The notes: generated by a model from the letters alone, not told the origin. Shown: positions 1-9,258, numbered from the stretch's first letter. The stretch is DNA of 64,000 bases from Chryseosolibacter sp964493505 (GCA_964493505.1 CAZBNP010000013.1:75612-139611), one strand, 5' to 3'. Numbers and translations are program-made.

Positions 1-693
1 TTTCAACTGGTACCAGAGCCCCCGGCCCTCCGCCATCTGGTTTGCCTTTACGATGGGAATGGCAACCATGTTGTCGAAGTTATTTTCCGAGAGCATGCCT
101 TTCTCTTTCAGTTTGCCAATCACTTTAAACTTCACCCCGAGAAAGGTGATCTCCTCTCCTATCGGATTCGTGTTCGCCTCAAACAGCGATGTGTAGATCT
201 TGTGACCGATCACGGCCACCTGGCTTCCATATTGCACTTCGCGCGCCGAGAATGCGCGACCATACTCCAGATCCAATATATTGATCGAAAAGAACTTGTC
301 ATTAGTTCCTGCCACCCATACATTTGGGTTCGTCTTCTTCGACAGCCGTTTTATTTCAGCGATATACGTGAGGCCTGCGCTCAGGCTGACGTTAGCCGGC
401 ACTTCGTACTGATCTATAAACTTAAACGCTTCTCCCATGGTTACCCTGGGATAGGATTTCGCGATAACACCCTGCTGATTCCTGTTGCGGTTTGATTTCG
501 ACGTAATATCAAACGTATTGACGCCCATGGACGAAAGACTTTCTCTTACCGAATGCTCGATACCATCAACCGTGGTAAGCATTCCGACAAGTGCGGTGAT
601 GCCGATCGCTACAATGAGCGCGGTCAGGATGGAACGGAGCAGGTTAGCCTGGATTGAACGCAGGCCTTCTTTTATGTTTTCAAGGAGATTCAT
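1..693 (-). CDS. ABC transporter permease, MacB/FtsX type (N-terminal part)
   Basis: The first 231 residues of a protein that runs off the left edge of the window. Residues 1-16 are an amphipathic N-terminus with the motif NLLENIKEGLRSI, followed by one membrane segment (about residues 18-40, rich in L, A, I and G) and then a periplasmic domain. This is the start typical of MacB_PCD/FtsX permeases, which work with an ATPase and often a periplasmic adaptor to move substrates such as peptides or lipoproteins, or to transmit mechanical force. The phrase VAVIGHKIYTSLF within residues 150-190 is typical of the MacB periplasmic core. The remaining three membrane segments, the ATPase and the adaptor would lie to the left. 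The ATG at 693 is chosen because the conserved N-terminus begins there. Substrate unknown. Confidence 0.85.
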   Translation of the reverse strand, partial: MNLLENIKEGLRSIQANLLRSILTALIVAIGITALVGMLTTVDGIEHSVRESLSSMGVNTFDITSKSNRNRNQQGVIAKSYPRVTMGEAFKFIDQYEVPANVSLSAGLTYIAEIKRLSKKTNPNVWVAGTNDKFFSINILDLEYGRAFSAREVQYGSQVAVIGHKIYTSLFEANTNPIGEEITFLGVKFKVIGKLKEKGMLSENNFDNMVAIPIVKANQMAEGRGLWYQLK

Positions 694-874
694 AAATACG
701 CTTGGCCTGGTTGGCATAGCGCCAGCTCAAACCGTGGATATACTAGCCAGTATACGGAATACGTTGAAAAACAGAGGCAATTTATCACACTTTGGCCTCA
801 ATTTTTTACAAATGAGCCCGGAATAGCACACGTTATATGAAAATGACCTGTAGGATGGGTAAATTAGCACTGAA

Positions 875-2149
875 ATGAAGATTTTTCACCGACTGCGTCT
901 GACGCTGCTACTGTGTTTGCTTTTCGCCGGCCACCTGGCAAAAGCCAATTCTATCCTCATACCGATGGATGAGAGACAGTCCAATCATTTGAAGGCGTAC
1001 GGGATCGTCTACTGGGTTCTTCGCAGTGAGACAGAGGTAGACTGGCTCCTGAATTACCGCGGCGGCAGCTTTATGGTTCAGCAACACCCGGCAATCCAGA
1101 ACGAACTCGTGGTCAGGGGGGTGAGCTTCGAAGTAATTTCCGATGCGCAGGCAAACCAGATACTTTCCGAGATCGCCAGCCCGGCTGTCAACTACGATGT
1201 TATGAAGCTGGAAAAGTATCCGCGGATCGCCGTGTACACGCCAAAGTCAAACCAACCGTGGGATGATGCCGTCACGCTGGTACTCACCTATGCCGAAATC
1301 CCATACGATGTAATCTTCGACGATGAGATCATCTCGGGCGCATTGCCCAAATACGACTGGCTGCATCTTCACCACGAAGATTTTACCGGTCAGTACGGGA
1401 AGTTCTACAGCCAGTTCAGCAACATGCCCTGGTATGTTGAACAAGTGAAAGAAGCCGAAGACCTCGCGCGGAAGCACGGCTTTCACAAAGTGTCCCAGCT
1501 GAAACTCGCTGTCGCGAAAAAGATCAAGGAGTTCGTTACCGGCGGTGGTTTTCTCTTTGCCATGTGTTCGGCTACGGATACATACGATATCGCGCTGGCG
1601 GCTGAGGGTGTAGACATCTGCGAAAGAATGTTCGACGGCGATCCCGCTGATCCGCAGGCGCAGGAGAAACTCAACTATGACAACACGCTCGCCTTTACTG
1701 ACTTCCATCTCAAGCGCGATGCCTACGAATACGAGTTCTCGGATATCGACAACCAGATGAGCGAGCGTGGTATCCGGCAGGACAACGACTACTTTACCAT
1801 CTTTGAGTTCTCCGCAAAGTGGGATCCTATCCCAACCATGCTGACACAAAATCACACGCGGGTTATCGCGGGTTTCTTCGGCCAGACCACCGGCTTTAAG
1901 AAGCACCTTATCAAACCGGATGTCGTCATTATGGGCGAAAACAAAGCGATCAGGGAAGGGAAATACCTGCACGGCGAATTAGGTAAGGGATTCTGGACTT
2001 TTTACGGGGGACACGATCCCGAAGATTATCAGCACCAGGTCAATGAAGAACCCACCGACCTGCATCAGCATCCCAACTCTCCGGGCTACAGGTTGATCCT
2101 CAACAATGTGCTCTTCCCCGCGGCGAAAAAGAAAAAGCAGAAAACATAG
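875..2149 (+). CDS. Secreted protein of unknown function (homologues often labelled 'asparagine synthetase B')
   Basis: 424 residues with a clear signal peptide (about 1-24, basic start, leucine-rich core, cleavage after AKA), so exported to the periplasm or beyond. From memory, close relatives in Bacteroidota carry the automatic label 'asparagine synthetase B', but neither hallmark of that enzyme is visible: there is no N-terminal catalytic Cys2 glutaminase and no SGGxDS ATP-pyrophosphatase loop. Visible features are a conserved-looking acidic and histidine patch (HHEDFTGQYGK, about residues 166-176), a Gly-rich segment followed by FAMCSATDTYD (about 225-240), and a C-terminal GGHDPEDYQH region. 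The overall look, with a Rossmann-like YPRIAVYTP strand near residue 115, suggests a glutamine-amidotransferase-like or ThuA-like fold, but this is inference. Convergent with the porin gene, 20 bp away. Confidence 0.7.
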   Translation: MKIFHRLRLTLLLCLLFAGHLAKANSILIPMDERQSNHLKAYGIVYWVLRSETEVDWLLNYRGGSFMVQQHPAIQNELVVRGVSFEVISDAQANQILSEIASPAVNYDVMKLEKYPRIAVYTPKSNQPWDDAVTLVLTYAEIPYDVIFDDEIISGALPKYDWLHLHHEDFTGQYGKFYSQFSNMPWYVEQVKEAEDLARKHGFHKVSQLKLAVAKKIKEFVTGGGFLFAMCSATDTYDIALAAEGVDICERMFDGDPADPQAQEKLNYDNTLAFTDFHLKRDAYEYEFSDIDNQMSERGIRQDNDYFTIFEFSAKWDPIPTMLTQNHTRVIAGFFGQTTGFKKHLIKPDVVIMGENKAIREGKYLHGELGKGFWTFYGGHDPEDYQHQVNEEPTDLHQHPNSPGYRLILNNVLFPAAKKKKQKT

Positions 2150-2169
2150 AAAACACCCTCGACCGCCGG

Positions 2170-4179
2170 CTAATCGTAAAATGACCAGTCGAAACCGAAA
2201 TCGAAGATCGGTCGCTGGCCCGGGTAGTAGGGCGTCGGGAAGTAGCCGGAACCTGTCACCAACTGGATAACATTGTTGTACTTAAAGAACACCCTGGCGC
2301 GCTTGATCTTCGCGTTGACGAAAACATCCACGAGCGGAAACGCCGGCGATTCAAACACATCCTGATTATAGAACTGCTGGATAGCCGGAGCGTAGCCGGG
2401 GGCAAAGTAAGCCGACTTCCGGTGCAGGTCGACGCCCGCGTGCATATCGAGATTTCCATTAAAGAAGATGTTCGAATAGGCGAGTTGCGCATTGACAAAA
2501 AGATCAGGGACGCGTATAGCATCATCGTTATTCTCGAGAAACAAGGTATATATCGACCGGTTGCTCAGCGTCAAATGACGGAAGAACGTAAGCGACCAAC
2601 GCACTTCGGGGGCAGCGAGAATCTGATTCCCGCCCGACTGTACCGGTACGACCATTTGCGTGGAGGGGGCGTCTGATATCTTGTCGAAGAACACATAGTT
2701 GCGATGGCGCGTAAGCGTAATACCGGGGGAAATACTGAATACGTTACTTCGATAATGCAGAAATCCATCGAGTTGAGAGGTCTCTATGTTCTTCAGTCCT
2801 TCCAACGGCGCAAGCCAGTGATCCCAGAAATCATGCCTGCCGCGGTACGACTGCGAGAGAAAGGAAGGCTTGTATAAGAAATGTTTCAATGATGCCGAAA
2901 GCCACTTACTCTTAAGAAATCCCTCAATCCGAAAATTACCATCGGGAATTATGATTTCGGCACGACCGGTAAGCTCAACCAGTGAATCGAGCGCCAATGA
3001 AACCCGGCCTCCAAAATAATGTTCATCCCCCTTCTCGTCAGGATACCGGCTGAGAGAAGGCGCGCCGCCCGGCATACGCTCATATCGCATGTGATAGTGA
3101 CGAATGGCGTAGTAGCCATTGTAGAACAGCTTAAGCAGGTTACCCTTGAAGCCGACTTCATTTCTCACGGTACGAATAACGGCCGCATCCCGGACACTGT
3201 CTGACGCTGCGGGATTGGTAAGTCCGAAAAACAACGAATCGATGGACTCGCTGGCCATGTCCAGAAACTTGTTCTGCTGCTTATAGCGGTCGAGTGTGTG
3301 GTAGAACTGCAACCCACTTCCGATTTTATATTGATGAAAGAGATGGAAGTTCGTCCGAAGATCCTCAGACGATGCCGTTGTAAGCCACGGCCGCGCGTTC
3401 TCATCAAAATAATCGTCGATACTTTCCAGGGCGTCGGCATCGATCCGAACCCCTCCAAACTCATTCACACGGTGCAGCATACGCCTGAAATTCATGAACA
3501 GCTGATAGGTGCTGTCCTTGTTTTCGTACGAAGTGTATGCGTCGTAGTAATTGCTCCGGGTGGTGCGATCGTTCTTTCCCCGCCGCTGGACCTGCTTGTC
3601 GGCAAATATCCCGCGAAAATTAAATCCGAAGTTCCAGCGTGGATTAATGTTGCGGCTAAAGGTTGCCCGCGTGATTGAGCGGCCCTGACCACCCAATATA
3701 AGCTCCATGTTGGTGTAGGGCGATTTGGTATCATAGTACTTAACCTCCTCGGCATCCCAGTAGAGATCGTATGCGTGATAGCCGGTCGTCGCTCCGATCT
3801 CCGCGGGCGCTCCCGAATAGATCGGGTGGATAGCGGTACCGATGTTGCCGAGATCCTGATAAAGGTTGTTGTTCTTTTGAACGTAGTTTGCGTTCCGGTG
3901 AAAGTTGTGGATAAACGTATCGATGGAATGCAGAACCGGGCGATTCATAAACACATCGCGTTCATAGAAATACGTCGATGTATTCGGGCCATAAACCTGC
4001 CGCGTGGTATCGTCTATGACGCGTGATCCAGTGCGGCGAGGCGCTTGCTGTGCCTGGGCAACATCGGCGGTTAAAAACATACACGCCAGTAAGAACAGGA
4101 TAATCCGGAATTGCACGCGCAAAAATACCCGGCTATCCGTTCGATCCGGAGTATTGCCTTGTTTTTTTTTACCCAGCAT
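2170..4179 (-). CDS. Putative porin, outer membrane beta-barrel (Porin_10 type)
   Basis: Large outer membrane protein with a signal peptide (hydrophobic core FRIILFLLACMFL, cleavage near AQA-QQ). It has many alternating aromatic/polar strands, for example RWNFGFNFRGIF and YQLFMNFRRML, and ends in an aromatic residue pattern (FDFGFDWSFYD) as beta-barrel proteins do. Early motifs TSTYFYERDVF and LYQDLGNIGTA resemble the Bacteroidota 'putative porin' family (PF14121). Substrate unknown. The start is uncertain. The frame is open to 4224, which would overlap lpxK by 56 bases. The ATG at 4179 overlaps lpxK by only 11 bases and gives a basic n-region, and a GTG at 4116 would give a short 20-residue signal peptide. 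It follows lpxK directly, so the two are probably co-transcribed. Confidence 0.8.
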   Translation of the reverse strand: MLGKKKQGNTPDRTDSRVFLRVQFRIILFLLACMFLTADVAQAQQAPRRTGSRVIDDTTRQVYGPNTSTYFYERDVFMNRPVLHSIDTFIHNFHRNANYVQKNNNLYQDLGNIGTAIHPIYSGAPAEIGATTGYHAYDLYWDAEEVKYYDTKSPYTNMELILGGQGRSITRATFSRNINPRWNFGFNFRGIFADKQVQRRGKNDRTTRSNYYDAYTSYENKDSTYQLFMNFRRMLHRVNEFGGVRIDADALESIDDYFDENARPWLTTASSEDLRTNFHLFHQYKIGSGLQFYHTLDRYKQQNKFLDMASESIDSLFFGLTNPAASDSVRDAAVIRTVRNEVGFKGNLLKLFYNGYYAIRHYHMRYERMPGGAPSLSRYPDEKGDEHYFGGRVSLALDSLVELTGRAEIIIPDGNFRIEGFLKSKWLSASLKHFLYKPSFLSQSYRGRHDFWDHWLAPLEGLKNIETSQLDGFLHYRSNVFSISPGITLTRHRNYVFFDKISDAPSTQMVVPVQSGGNQILAAPEVRWSLTFFRHLTLSNRSIYTLFLENNDDAIRVPDLFVNAQLAYSNIFFNGNLDMHAGVDLHRKSAYFAPGYAPAIQQFYNQDVFESPAFPLVDVFVNAKIKRARVFFKYNNVIQLVTGSGYFPTPYYPGQRPIFDFGFDWSFYD

Positions 4180-5197
4180 AAGATCTGACGACATCAAGCA
4201 CCATCGCATCAAAATCCTTTCCATCTTTCAGAAACCCGATCCTGATAGGCAAAAAATTCAGTTCAACGGAAGCCTTCTCGAATATCTGCGGATCCATTTT
4301 CACAACATCCTTCTCGGTAGTCACGACCACCGCATCATTTTTGGCGGCGAGTGTGCAGATATCCGAGAGGTCCTTCGTCGTGTAGAGATGATGGTCGCGG
4401 TACCGGAGATGAGCGGCAAGGCGATAATTCTTGCGCAGATAGGCTTCCAGGGGGCCAGGACTGGCGATCCCCGAAATAAGTACGACGTTGTCTGTCTTAC
4501 CGATGACACCGGACGTGACCGGTGTCATCGCTCCGTAAGTGACTGTTGTAAAAAACACCGGTTTGTCCGAATAATTGCGAATCCTCCCTTCCAGTTTGAT
4601 CATGTTTTCGTCAGAAATATTAGCAGGGCACTTTGTCACCACCACCACATCCGCTCGCGCTGCACCGCGTTTCGATTCGCGGAGCCGACCCGCGGGTAGA
4701 AGATAGTCGTCAACAAACAGGTTGTTGTAGTCTGTCAGCAGGATCTGAAAAGACGGCCTGACACGACGGTGCTGAAATGCGTCGTCGAGGAGGATAACAC
4801 CTACATCCTCGCGCTCCTGAAGAATATGCGGGATCGCCAGCGCCCGGTCTTCTCCAACGGCAACAACTACCCCGGTACCGAATTTTCGGTAGAACTGGTA
4901 AGGTTCGTCGCCCACGGTCGTCGGATTGTCGCTCTCTCCCACAATGCGCATACCCTTTGTCCTTCTTCCGTATCCCCGGCTCAGGGTCGCCACCCTGGCG
5001 TCGGGCGAAAGCAGGCGAATGAGGTGTTCGACCATGGGAGTTTTTCCGGTGCCCCCTACGCTGAGGTTTCCGACACTGATAACCGGGATATCGAATTGCG
5101 CAGTGGGTTTTACACCCGTGTCGTACAGACGATTTCGGATACTCGTTATTGCGTCAAACAACACCGCAAAAGGAAAAAGGAGCATACCAGGCTTCAT
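4169..5197 (-). CDS. lpxK: Tetraacyldisaccharide 4'-kinase LpxK
   Basis: Lipid A biosynthesis kinase that phosphorylates the 4'-position of the tetraacyldisaccharide 1-phosphate precursor to give lipid IVA, at the inner face of the inner membrane. The N-terminus has a hydrophobic stretch (MLLFPFAVLFDAI), then an ATP-binding loop VGGTGKTP at about residues 47-54, and the family motif LDDAFQHRRV further on. The region TTEKDVVKMDP near the C-terminus is also typical of the family. Length 342 residues fits LpxK. A TTG nine bases upstream (5206) is possible, but the ATG at 5197 is preferred. It is divergent from the Nif3-family gene and leads into the porin gene. Its presence shows that the organism makes lipid A. 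Confidence 0.95.
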   Translation of the reverse strand: MKPGMLLFPFAVLFDAITSIRNRLYDTGVKPTAQFDIPVISVGNLSVGGTGKTPMVEHLIRLLSPDARVATLSRGYGRRTKGMRIVGESDNPTTVGDEPYQFYRKFGTGVVVAVGEDRALAIPHILQEREDVGVILLDDAFQHRRVRPSFQILLTDYNNLFVDDYLLPAGRLRESKRGAARADVVVVTKCPANISDENMIKLEGRIRNYSDKPVFFTTVTYGAMTPVTSGVIGKTDNVVLISGIASPGPLEAYLRKNYRLAAHLRYRDHHLYTTKDLSDICTLAAKNDAVVVTTEKDVVKMDPQIFEKASVELNFLPIRIGFLKDGKDFDAMVLDVVRSYAG

Positions 5198-5269
5198 AAC
5201 GCGCAAGAAAGGGGAAATAGCGGAATTTTTACCGACTTTCCCTTACTTTGAGCCGGAAAGCCGAATCTT

Positions 5270-6373
5270 ATGGGACGTATTCAAATTAAAGATGTCGTAG
5301 CGTATCTGGAGTCATTCGCGCCGTTGACCTACCAGGAGTCATACGACAACTCCGGATTGCTGACGGGAGACCTCGCAGCCGAGGCAAAGGGAGTGATGGT
5401 GACGCTTGATTGTACAGAACTCGTTGTAGATGAGGCAATTGAGGCTGGGTGTAACATGATTGTGGCCCACCATCCTATCGTTTTCAAAGGCCTCAAGCGA
5501 CTTACCGGGGCCAACTACGTAGAACGCACGGTGATCAAAGCGATACGCAATGACATTGCTATCTACGCTATTCATACAAACCTGGACAATCTGCACACAG
5601 GCGTCAACCGAAAGATTTGCGAAAAAATCGGTATTACGAATACACGGGTTCTTGCACCAAAAACAGATGTTCTGACCAAATTGGTGACGTTCGTGCCGCA
5701 GGCGAAAGTCGGCGACGTGCTCACCGCCCTTTACAAAGCCGGGGCGGGACAGATCGGCAATTACCAGAACTGCAGTTTCAGCGTTGATGGTCGCGGCACC
5801 TTCAAGCCGAATGATCAGGCAAACCCGGTAATTGGTGAAAGGTCGGTGCTGGAAGTAGTGGACGAGACACGTATCGAGCTGATCTTCCCCTCCCATCTGC
5901 AGGGAAAAATCCTGCATGCCCTACGGCACGCGCATCCATACGAAGAGGTGGCCTACTACTTCACCCGGTTGAGCAACCAGAATCAGGAGGTTGGCGCTGG
6001 TATGATCGGAGACCTCGCCGAACCTTTGGAACCATCCGAGTTCCTGAGGCGTTTGAAAAACAGTATGGAACTCAAGGTCATACGCCATACCCGAATCCTT
6101 GATATGCCTGTTAAGAAAGTAGCGGTTTGTGGAGGCAGCGGCAGTTTCCTTTTACCACAGGCCCGGCGCGCCGGTGCCCAGGTGTACATCTCGGCAGACT
6201 TTAAATATCACGAATTCTTTGACGCTGAGGATCAGCTTATAATCGCTGATATCGGCCATTATGAGAGCGAGGTCTATACGAAGGAGTTACTAGGAGAGGT
6301 TTTAACAAAAAAATTTCCTAATTTTGCACTCTATTTTTCCCGGACGGTCACGAATCCAATAAGCTACCTCTAA
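5270..6373 (+). CDS. Nif3-like dinuclear metal centre protein (YqfO type, with inserted domain)
   Basis: 367-residue member of the NIF3 family, which forms hexameric rings with two metal ions per subunit; its physiological role is unsettled (annotated as 'GTP cyclohydrolase 1 type 2 homologue'). Metal-ligand motifs are visible: VAHHPIVF (about 64-71), AIHTNLDN, and at the C-terminus ADFKYHEFF and DIGHYESE. The length and the middle segment (about 130-235, with FVPQAKVGDVLTALYKAGAGQIGNY and HPYEEVAYY) show the YqfO-type insertion between the two metal-binding halves. That insertion is PII/CutA-like and is absent from short E. coli YbgI. The next gene starts 5 bases downstream, and this pairing with the coiled-coil zinc-ribbon family is common in Bacteroidota and other phyla. 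Confidence 0.92.
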   Translation: MGRIQIKDVVAYLESFAPLTYQESYDNSGLLTGDLAAEAKGVMVTLDCTELVVDEAIEAGCNMIVAHHPIVFKGLKRLTGANYVERTVIKAIRNDIAIYAIHTNLDNLHTGVNRKICEKIGITNTRVLAPKTDVLTKLVTFVPQAKVGDVLTALYKAGAGQIGNYQNCSFSVDGRGTFKPNDQANPVIGERSVLEVVDETRIELIFPSHLQGKILHALRHAHPYEEVAYYFTRLSNQNQEVGAGMIGDLAEPLEPSEFLRRLKNSMELKVIRHTRILDMPVKKVAVCGGSGSFLLPQARRAGAQVYISADFKYHEFFDAEDQLIIADIGHYESEVYTKELLGEVLTKKFPNFALYFSRTVTNPISYL

Positions 6374-6378
6374 AATAA

Positions 6379-7182
6379 ATGGAAAATCAATCAATTGCCC
6401 AAAAACTTGAAGCCCTTGTAAAACTCCAGGCAATAGACTCAAAAGTCGACGAATTAAAGAAACTGAGAGGGGATCTCCCCGACGAGGTTCAGGACCTCGA
6501 AGACGAGATCGAAGGATACAAGACCAGATTTCAGCGTCACGAAACGGAGTTAAAAGACCTGGAAGAAAGCATCAAGAAGAACAAGGAAGGGGCCAAAGAG
6601 GCAGAAAAACTAATCAAGAAATACGCAGAACAACAAAAAAACGTCAGAAACAACCGGGAATTTGACGCCATCACCAAAGAAATAGAACTCCAGGAACTCG
6701 AAATTCAAATCTGCGAAAAGCGCGTCAAAGAAGCCAAAGACCTCGTCCAGGCCAAAAAAGACGAAATCGAGAAGACCGACACCCTCATCGGCGAACGAAG
6801 CGAACACCTCGACAATAAAAAGAAAGAGCTCGACGCAATCCTTGCTGAGAGCGAGGAAGAGGAGAAAAAATTGCTGGCCGACCGGGAAAAAGCCACTAAA
6901 AAAATCGAAGACAAGCTGCTCAAATACTACGAACGACTTCGCGGAAGCCTCTCAAACGGGCTCGCGGTTGTGCGTGTGGTCAGAGGCGCTGCTGAAGGTT
7001 GTAACATCGTTATCCCCGCCCAAAAGATCGCTGAGATAAGAGAAAAGAAAAAAATTGTGATAGATGAGCATTCCGGGCGTATTTTAGCAGATGTTGACAT
7101 GGATTCACTGGATGAAGCAAACAAACCGAAAAGCTCCAAGACCCCAGTTGCCTCTCCAAGCCGGAGAAGGAAGGTCGAATAA
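6379..7182 (+). CDS. Coiled-coil protein of the C4 zinc-ribbon (CT398/DUF164) family, ribbon cysteines lost
   Basis: 267 residues. Residues about 5-185 are a long, highly charged coiled coil (heptads rich in E, K and L). The rest corresponds to the family's C-terminal zinc ribbon. In most family members this module has two CxxC pairs (around IPPQ and before GRIL). Here the equivalent positions read GAAEGCNIVIPAQ and VIDEHSGRILAD, so only one cysteine remains and zinc cannot be bound in the usual way. The fold-defining text around the cysteines (IPAQKIAEIREKKKIV) is kept, so the loss looks like evolution rather than sequence error. Function is unknown; structural work on relatives suggests a scaffold, possibly linked to secretion or flagella in other phyla. 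A basic tail (SRRRKVE) ends the protein. Confidence 0.88.
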   Translation: MENQSIAQKLEALVKLQAIDSKVDELKKLRGDLPDEVQDLEDEIEGYKTRFQRHETELKDLEESIKKNKEGAKEAEKLIKKYAEQQKNVRNNREFDAITKEIELQELEIQICEKRVKEAKDLVQAKKDEIEKTDTLIGERSEHLDNKKKELDAILAESEEEEKKLLADREKATKKIEDKLLKYYERLRGSLSNGLAVVRVVRGAAEGCNIVIPAQKIAEIREKKKIVIDEHSGRILADVDMDSLDEANKPKSSKTPVASPSRRRKVE

Positions 7183-7186
7183 TTCT

Positions 7187-8656
7187 TTGAAACGAACTTA
7201 TAGAGAGAAGGCAGCCCTATTGGTCTGCCTCTTTTTGTTTCCCCTCACCTGTGTCTATTCGCAGGAAATAGTGTTTGACGCTAATCTTCTTGAAGCTCAC
7301 CGACTGGCGCTCAACCTCCGGCCCGACGATGCGCTCCGGCATCTTCAGAATAGAGACGATATCGGCGCGATATATGTCGCCTCACTTGCCGAGGCTATCG
7401 AGCTGCTCATCACCGAAGACAACACCAGGTTTTCGGAATACGAGGAGCGCTTTCACCAACGGGTCGACAGGAACGTAAAAGGATCCGCCCGCGACTATCA
7501 GTTCCTCCAGGCTGAGATCCGAACGCACTGGGCATTCATCTATCTTAAGTTCGGGCACGAGCTCGACGGAGCCCTGCAGCTCAGGCAGGCTTATCAGATC
7601 GCAGAAAGCTGTCGCGAAAAATTCCCGGACTATCTGCCCATTCGCAAGACGTCGGGCTTGCTGCGCCTCATCGTTGGATCAATTCCTGATAAGTACAACT
7701 GGGTTCTCAGTCTTCTTAATATGAGTGGGACAATCTCCGGCGGATTGGAAGACCTCCGCGCAGTATCGTCTCTGCCGGCCTCTCCGTTTTCTCTGGAAAG
7801 CAAGATCCTGTATGCCCTCGTACAAGGCTTCCTTCTGGCAGATCCCGGTTCCGCAGTAGAAAGTATGAACGCCGTACTCGCTGCCGACAAAGGCAACCGG
7901 CTGGCGATGTTTTTCAACGCCTCTCTCGCATTGAAAAGCTCCCGGAACGACGTTGCCTTGGAACTGCTGGACGGCCTTTCACAGACTGATGCAGGTATTC
8001 CACTCTACTACGCAGACTACCTCCGCGGTGAAGCCAACCTGCACAAGGGCGACTATATGAATGCCCTGGCCGCTTATCGCTGGTTTATCGAACACCAACC
8101 CGGTCAGAACTACATTAAGGATGCGCACTACAAAATCGGATTGTGCTATTGGCTCAATGGGAACGAGAGTGACGCATTCGAGGCATTCAAGGAAGCCAGG
8201 AGCAAGGGCAAGGAAGCAACAGAGGCTGACAAGTCAGCTGCGCACGCACTCGCCGACAAAGACCTTCCGAATATCAAGCTGACAAAAGTCCGGTTTCTAA
8301 CCGATGGCGGGTACTACTCCGAAGCAGACGCGATCCTTTCGGGAATTACCAGCATGGATCTGCTGATCAAGCGCGACCAAATCGAATACCTGTATCGAAA
8401 AGCGAGGCTTCTCCATAAGACAGGGAGCGCGGAAGCTGAAAAATATTACCTTGACACTATCAACATGACCGCGCAAGAGAACTGGTACTTCGCTCCCAAT
8501 GCAAGCCTTCAACTCGGGTATATTTACCAATCGCAGAACAAGATCGCCGAAGCGGAAGACTATTTTCGACGCGCCCTCTCCTACCGCCGGCATGAGTACA
8601 AAAACAGCATCGACAGCAAGGCGCGCTCCGCACTAGCTCAACTCACACGCATGTGA
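7187..8656 (+). CDS. Secreted tetratricopeptide-repeat protein
   Basis: About 489 residues, all-helical. It begins with a signal peptide (LKRTYREKAALLVCLFLFPLTCVYSQ) and then has TPR-like helix pairs: LHKGDYMNALAAYRWFIEHQPG (split here as LHKGDYMNALAAY and RWFIEHQPG) and YIYQSQNKIAEAEDYFRRAL near the C-terminus. A TTG at 7187 is chosen as start. It lies just after the stop of the previous gene (7182), a purine-rich AGAAGGAAGG lies 12-22 bases upstream, and it places the basic n-region of the signal peptide at the N-terminus. The upstream ATG at 7091 would put nearly 100 bases inside the preceding gene. Role unknown; TPR proteins of this kind act as periplasmic or outer-membrane scaffolds. Overlaps the convergent phosphatase gene by 19 bases. 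Confidence 0.8.
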   Translation: MKRTYREKAALLVCLFLFPLTCVYSQEIVFDANLLEAHRLALNLRPDDALRHLQNRDDIGAIYVASLAEAIELLITEDNTRFSEYEERFHQRVDRNVKGSARDYQFLQAEIRTHWAFIYLKFGHELDGALQLRQAYQIAESCREKFPDYLPIRKTSGLLRLIVGSIPDKYNWVLSLLNMSGTISGGLEDLRAVSSLPASPFSLESKILYALVQGFLLADPGSAVESMNAVLAADKGNRLAMFFNASLALKSSRNDVALELLDGLSQTDAGIPLYYADYLRGEANLHKGDYMNALAAYRWFIEHQPGQNYIKDAHYKIGLCYWLNGNESDAFEAFKEARSKGKEATEADKSAAHALADKDLPNIKLTKVRFLTDGGYYSEADAILSGITSMDLLIKRDQIEYLYRKARLLHKTGSAEAEKYYLDTINMTAQENWYFAPNASLQLGYIYQSQNKIAEAEDYFRRALSYRRHEYKNSIDSKARSALAQLTRM

Positions 8657-9258
8657 GCGTCGTCATTGTGCTTTTCGACGGTGAACATGGTGCCTGTGTA
8701 GTTCAGCAAATACAGCCCGAGGTTCTGATGCTCGAACATATCCATCGACTGCAGGGGGTAGTGAAGAAGGTAACACAGCAGGATCCGTATAGCGCGGCCA
8801 TGCATACATATAAGGATGGTCTTCTCATCCTTTTTTGACATGATATAGTCGACCGCAGGTTTCATCCGCACCACCACATCGTCGGGACTCTCGCCCCCTT
8901 CAATCTTCAGGTGCGTGTTTCCTTTCCGCCATTGATCCAACATGTAATGGTAGTAAGCGTCCTCCTCGGGAGTTACCCGATGACCCTCTTTGGTCCCCCA
9001 ACTGATTTCATTGAGCCCCACGAGTGAGTCGTGTGGAATACCGCCCTCGATGAAACGCTCAACCGATTGCCGTGCGCGCTTTAGCGCCGAGGTATAGATC
9101 TTGTCGAAAGGCACGTGTTTATAGGCATCGAAAAACAACGATGCCTGACTTCTTCCCAGGTCGTTCAGATCCGTGTCAACGCCGCTTCCCTGTACTATAT
9201 TCTTCAGGTTAAAATCAGTTTGACCGTGCCGTACGAGGTAAACTTTTTTACTGACCAA
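8638..9258 (-). CDS. Histidine phosphatase family protein (phosphoglycerate mutase-like)
   Basis: 206-residue member of the branch-1 histidine phosphatase superfamily. The catalytic motif VRHGQTDFN is at about residues 8-16 (phospho-accepting His10). Other marks are the substrate arginine in TSALKRARQS, the acid-base glutamate region LNEISWGTKEGH, and the second histidine in CMHGRAIRILL. The spread of motifs fits the GpmB/CobC/PhoE type rather than true glycolytic mutase, so the substrate cannot be named. The start is a TTG at 9258 (an ATG just upstream is followed at once by a stop). Convergent with and overlapping the TPR gene. Confidence 0.88.
   Translation of the reverse strand: MVSKKVYLVRHGQTDFNLKNIVQGSGVDTDLNDLGRSQASLFFDAYKHVPFDKIYTSALKRARQSVERFIEGGIPHDSLVGLNEISWGTKEGHRVTPEEDAYYHYMLDQWRKGNTHLKIEGGESPDDVVVRMKPAVDYIMSKKDEKTILICMHGRAIRILLCYLLHYPLQSMDMFEHQNLGLYLLNYTGTMFTVEKHNDDAHMRVS

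Noticed and set aside
1247..1972. A 241-codon open frame on the minus strand
   Set aside because: It lies wholly opposite the signal-peptide-bearing gene at 875-2149, and its translation shows no domain motif; it is a shadow of that gene's codon pattern.
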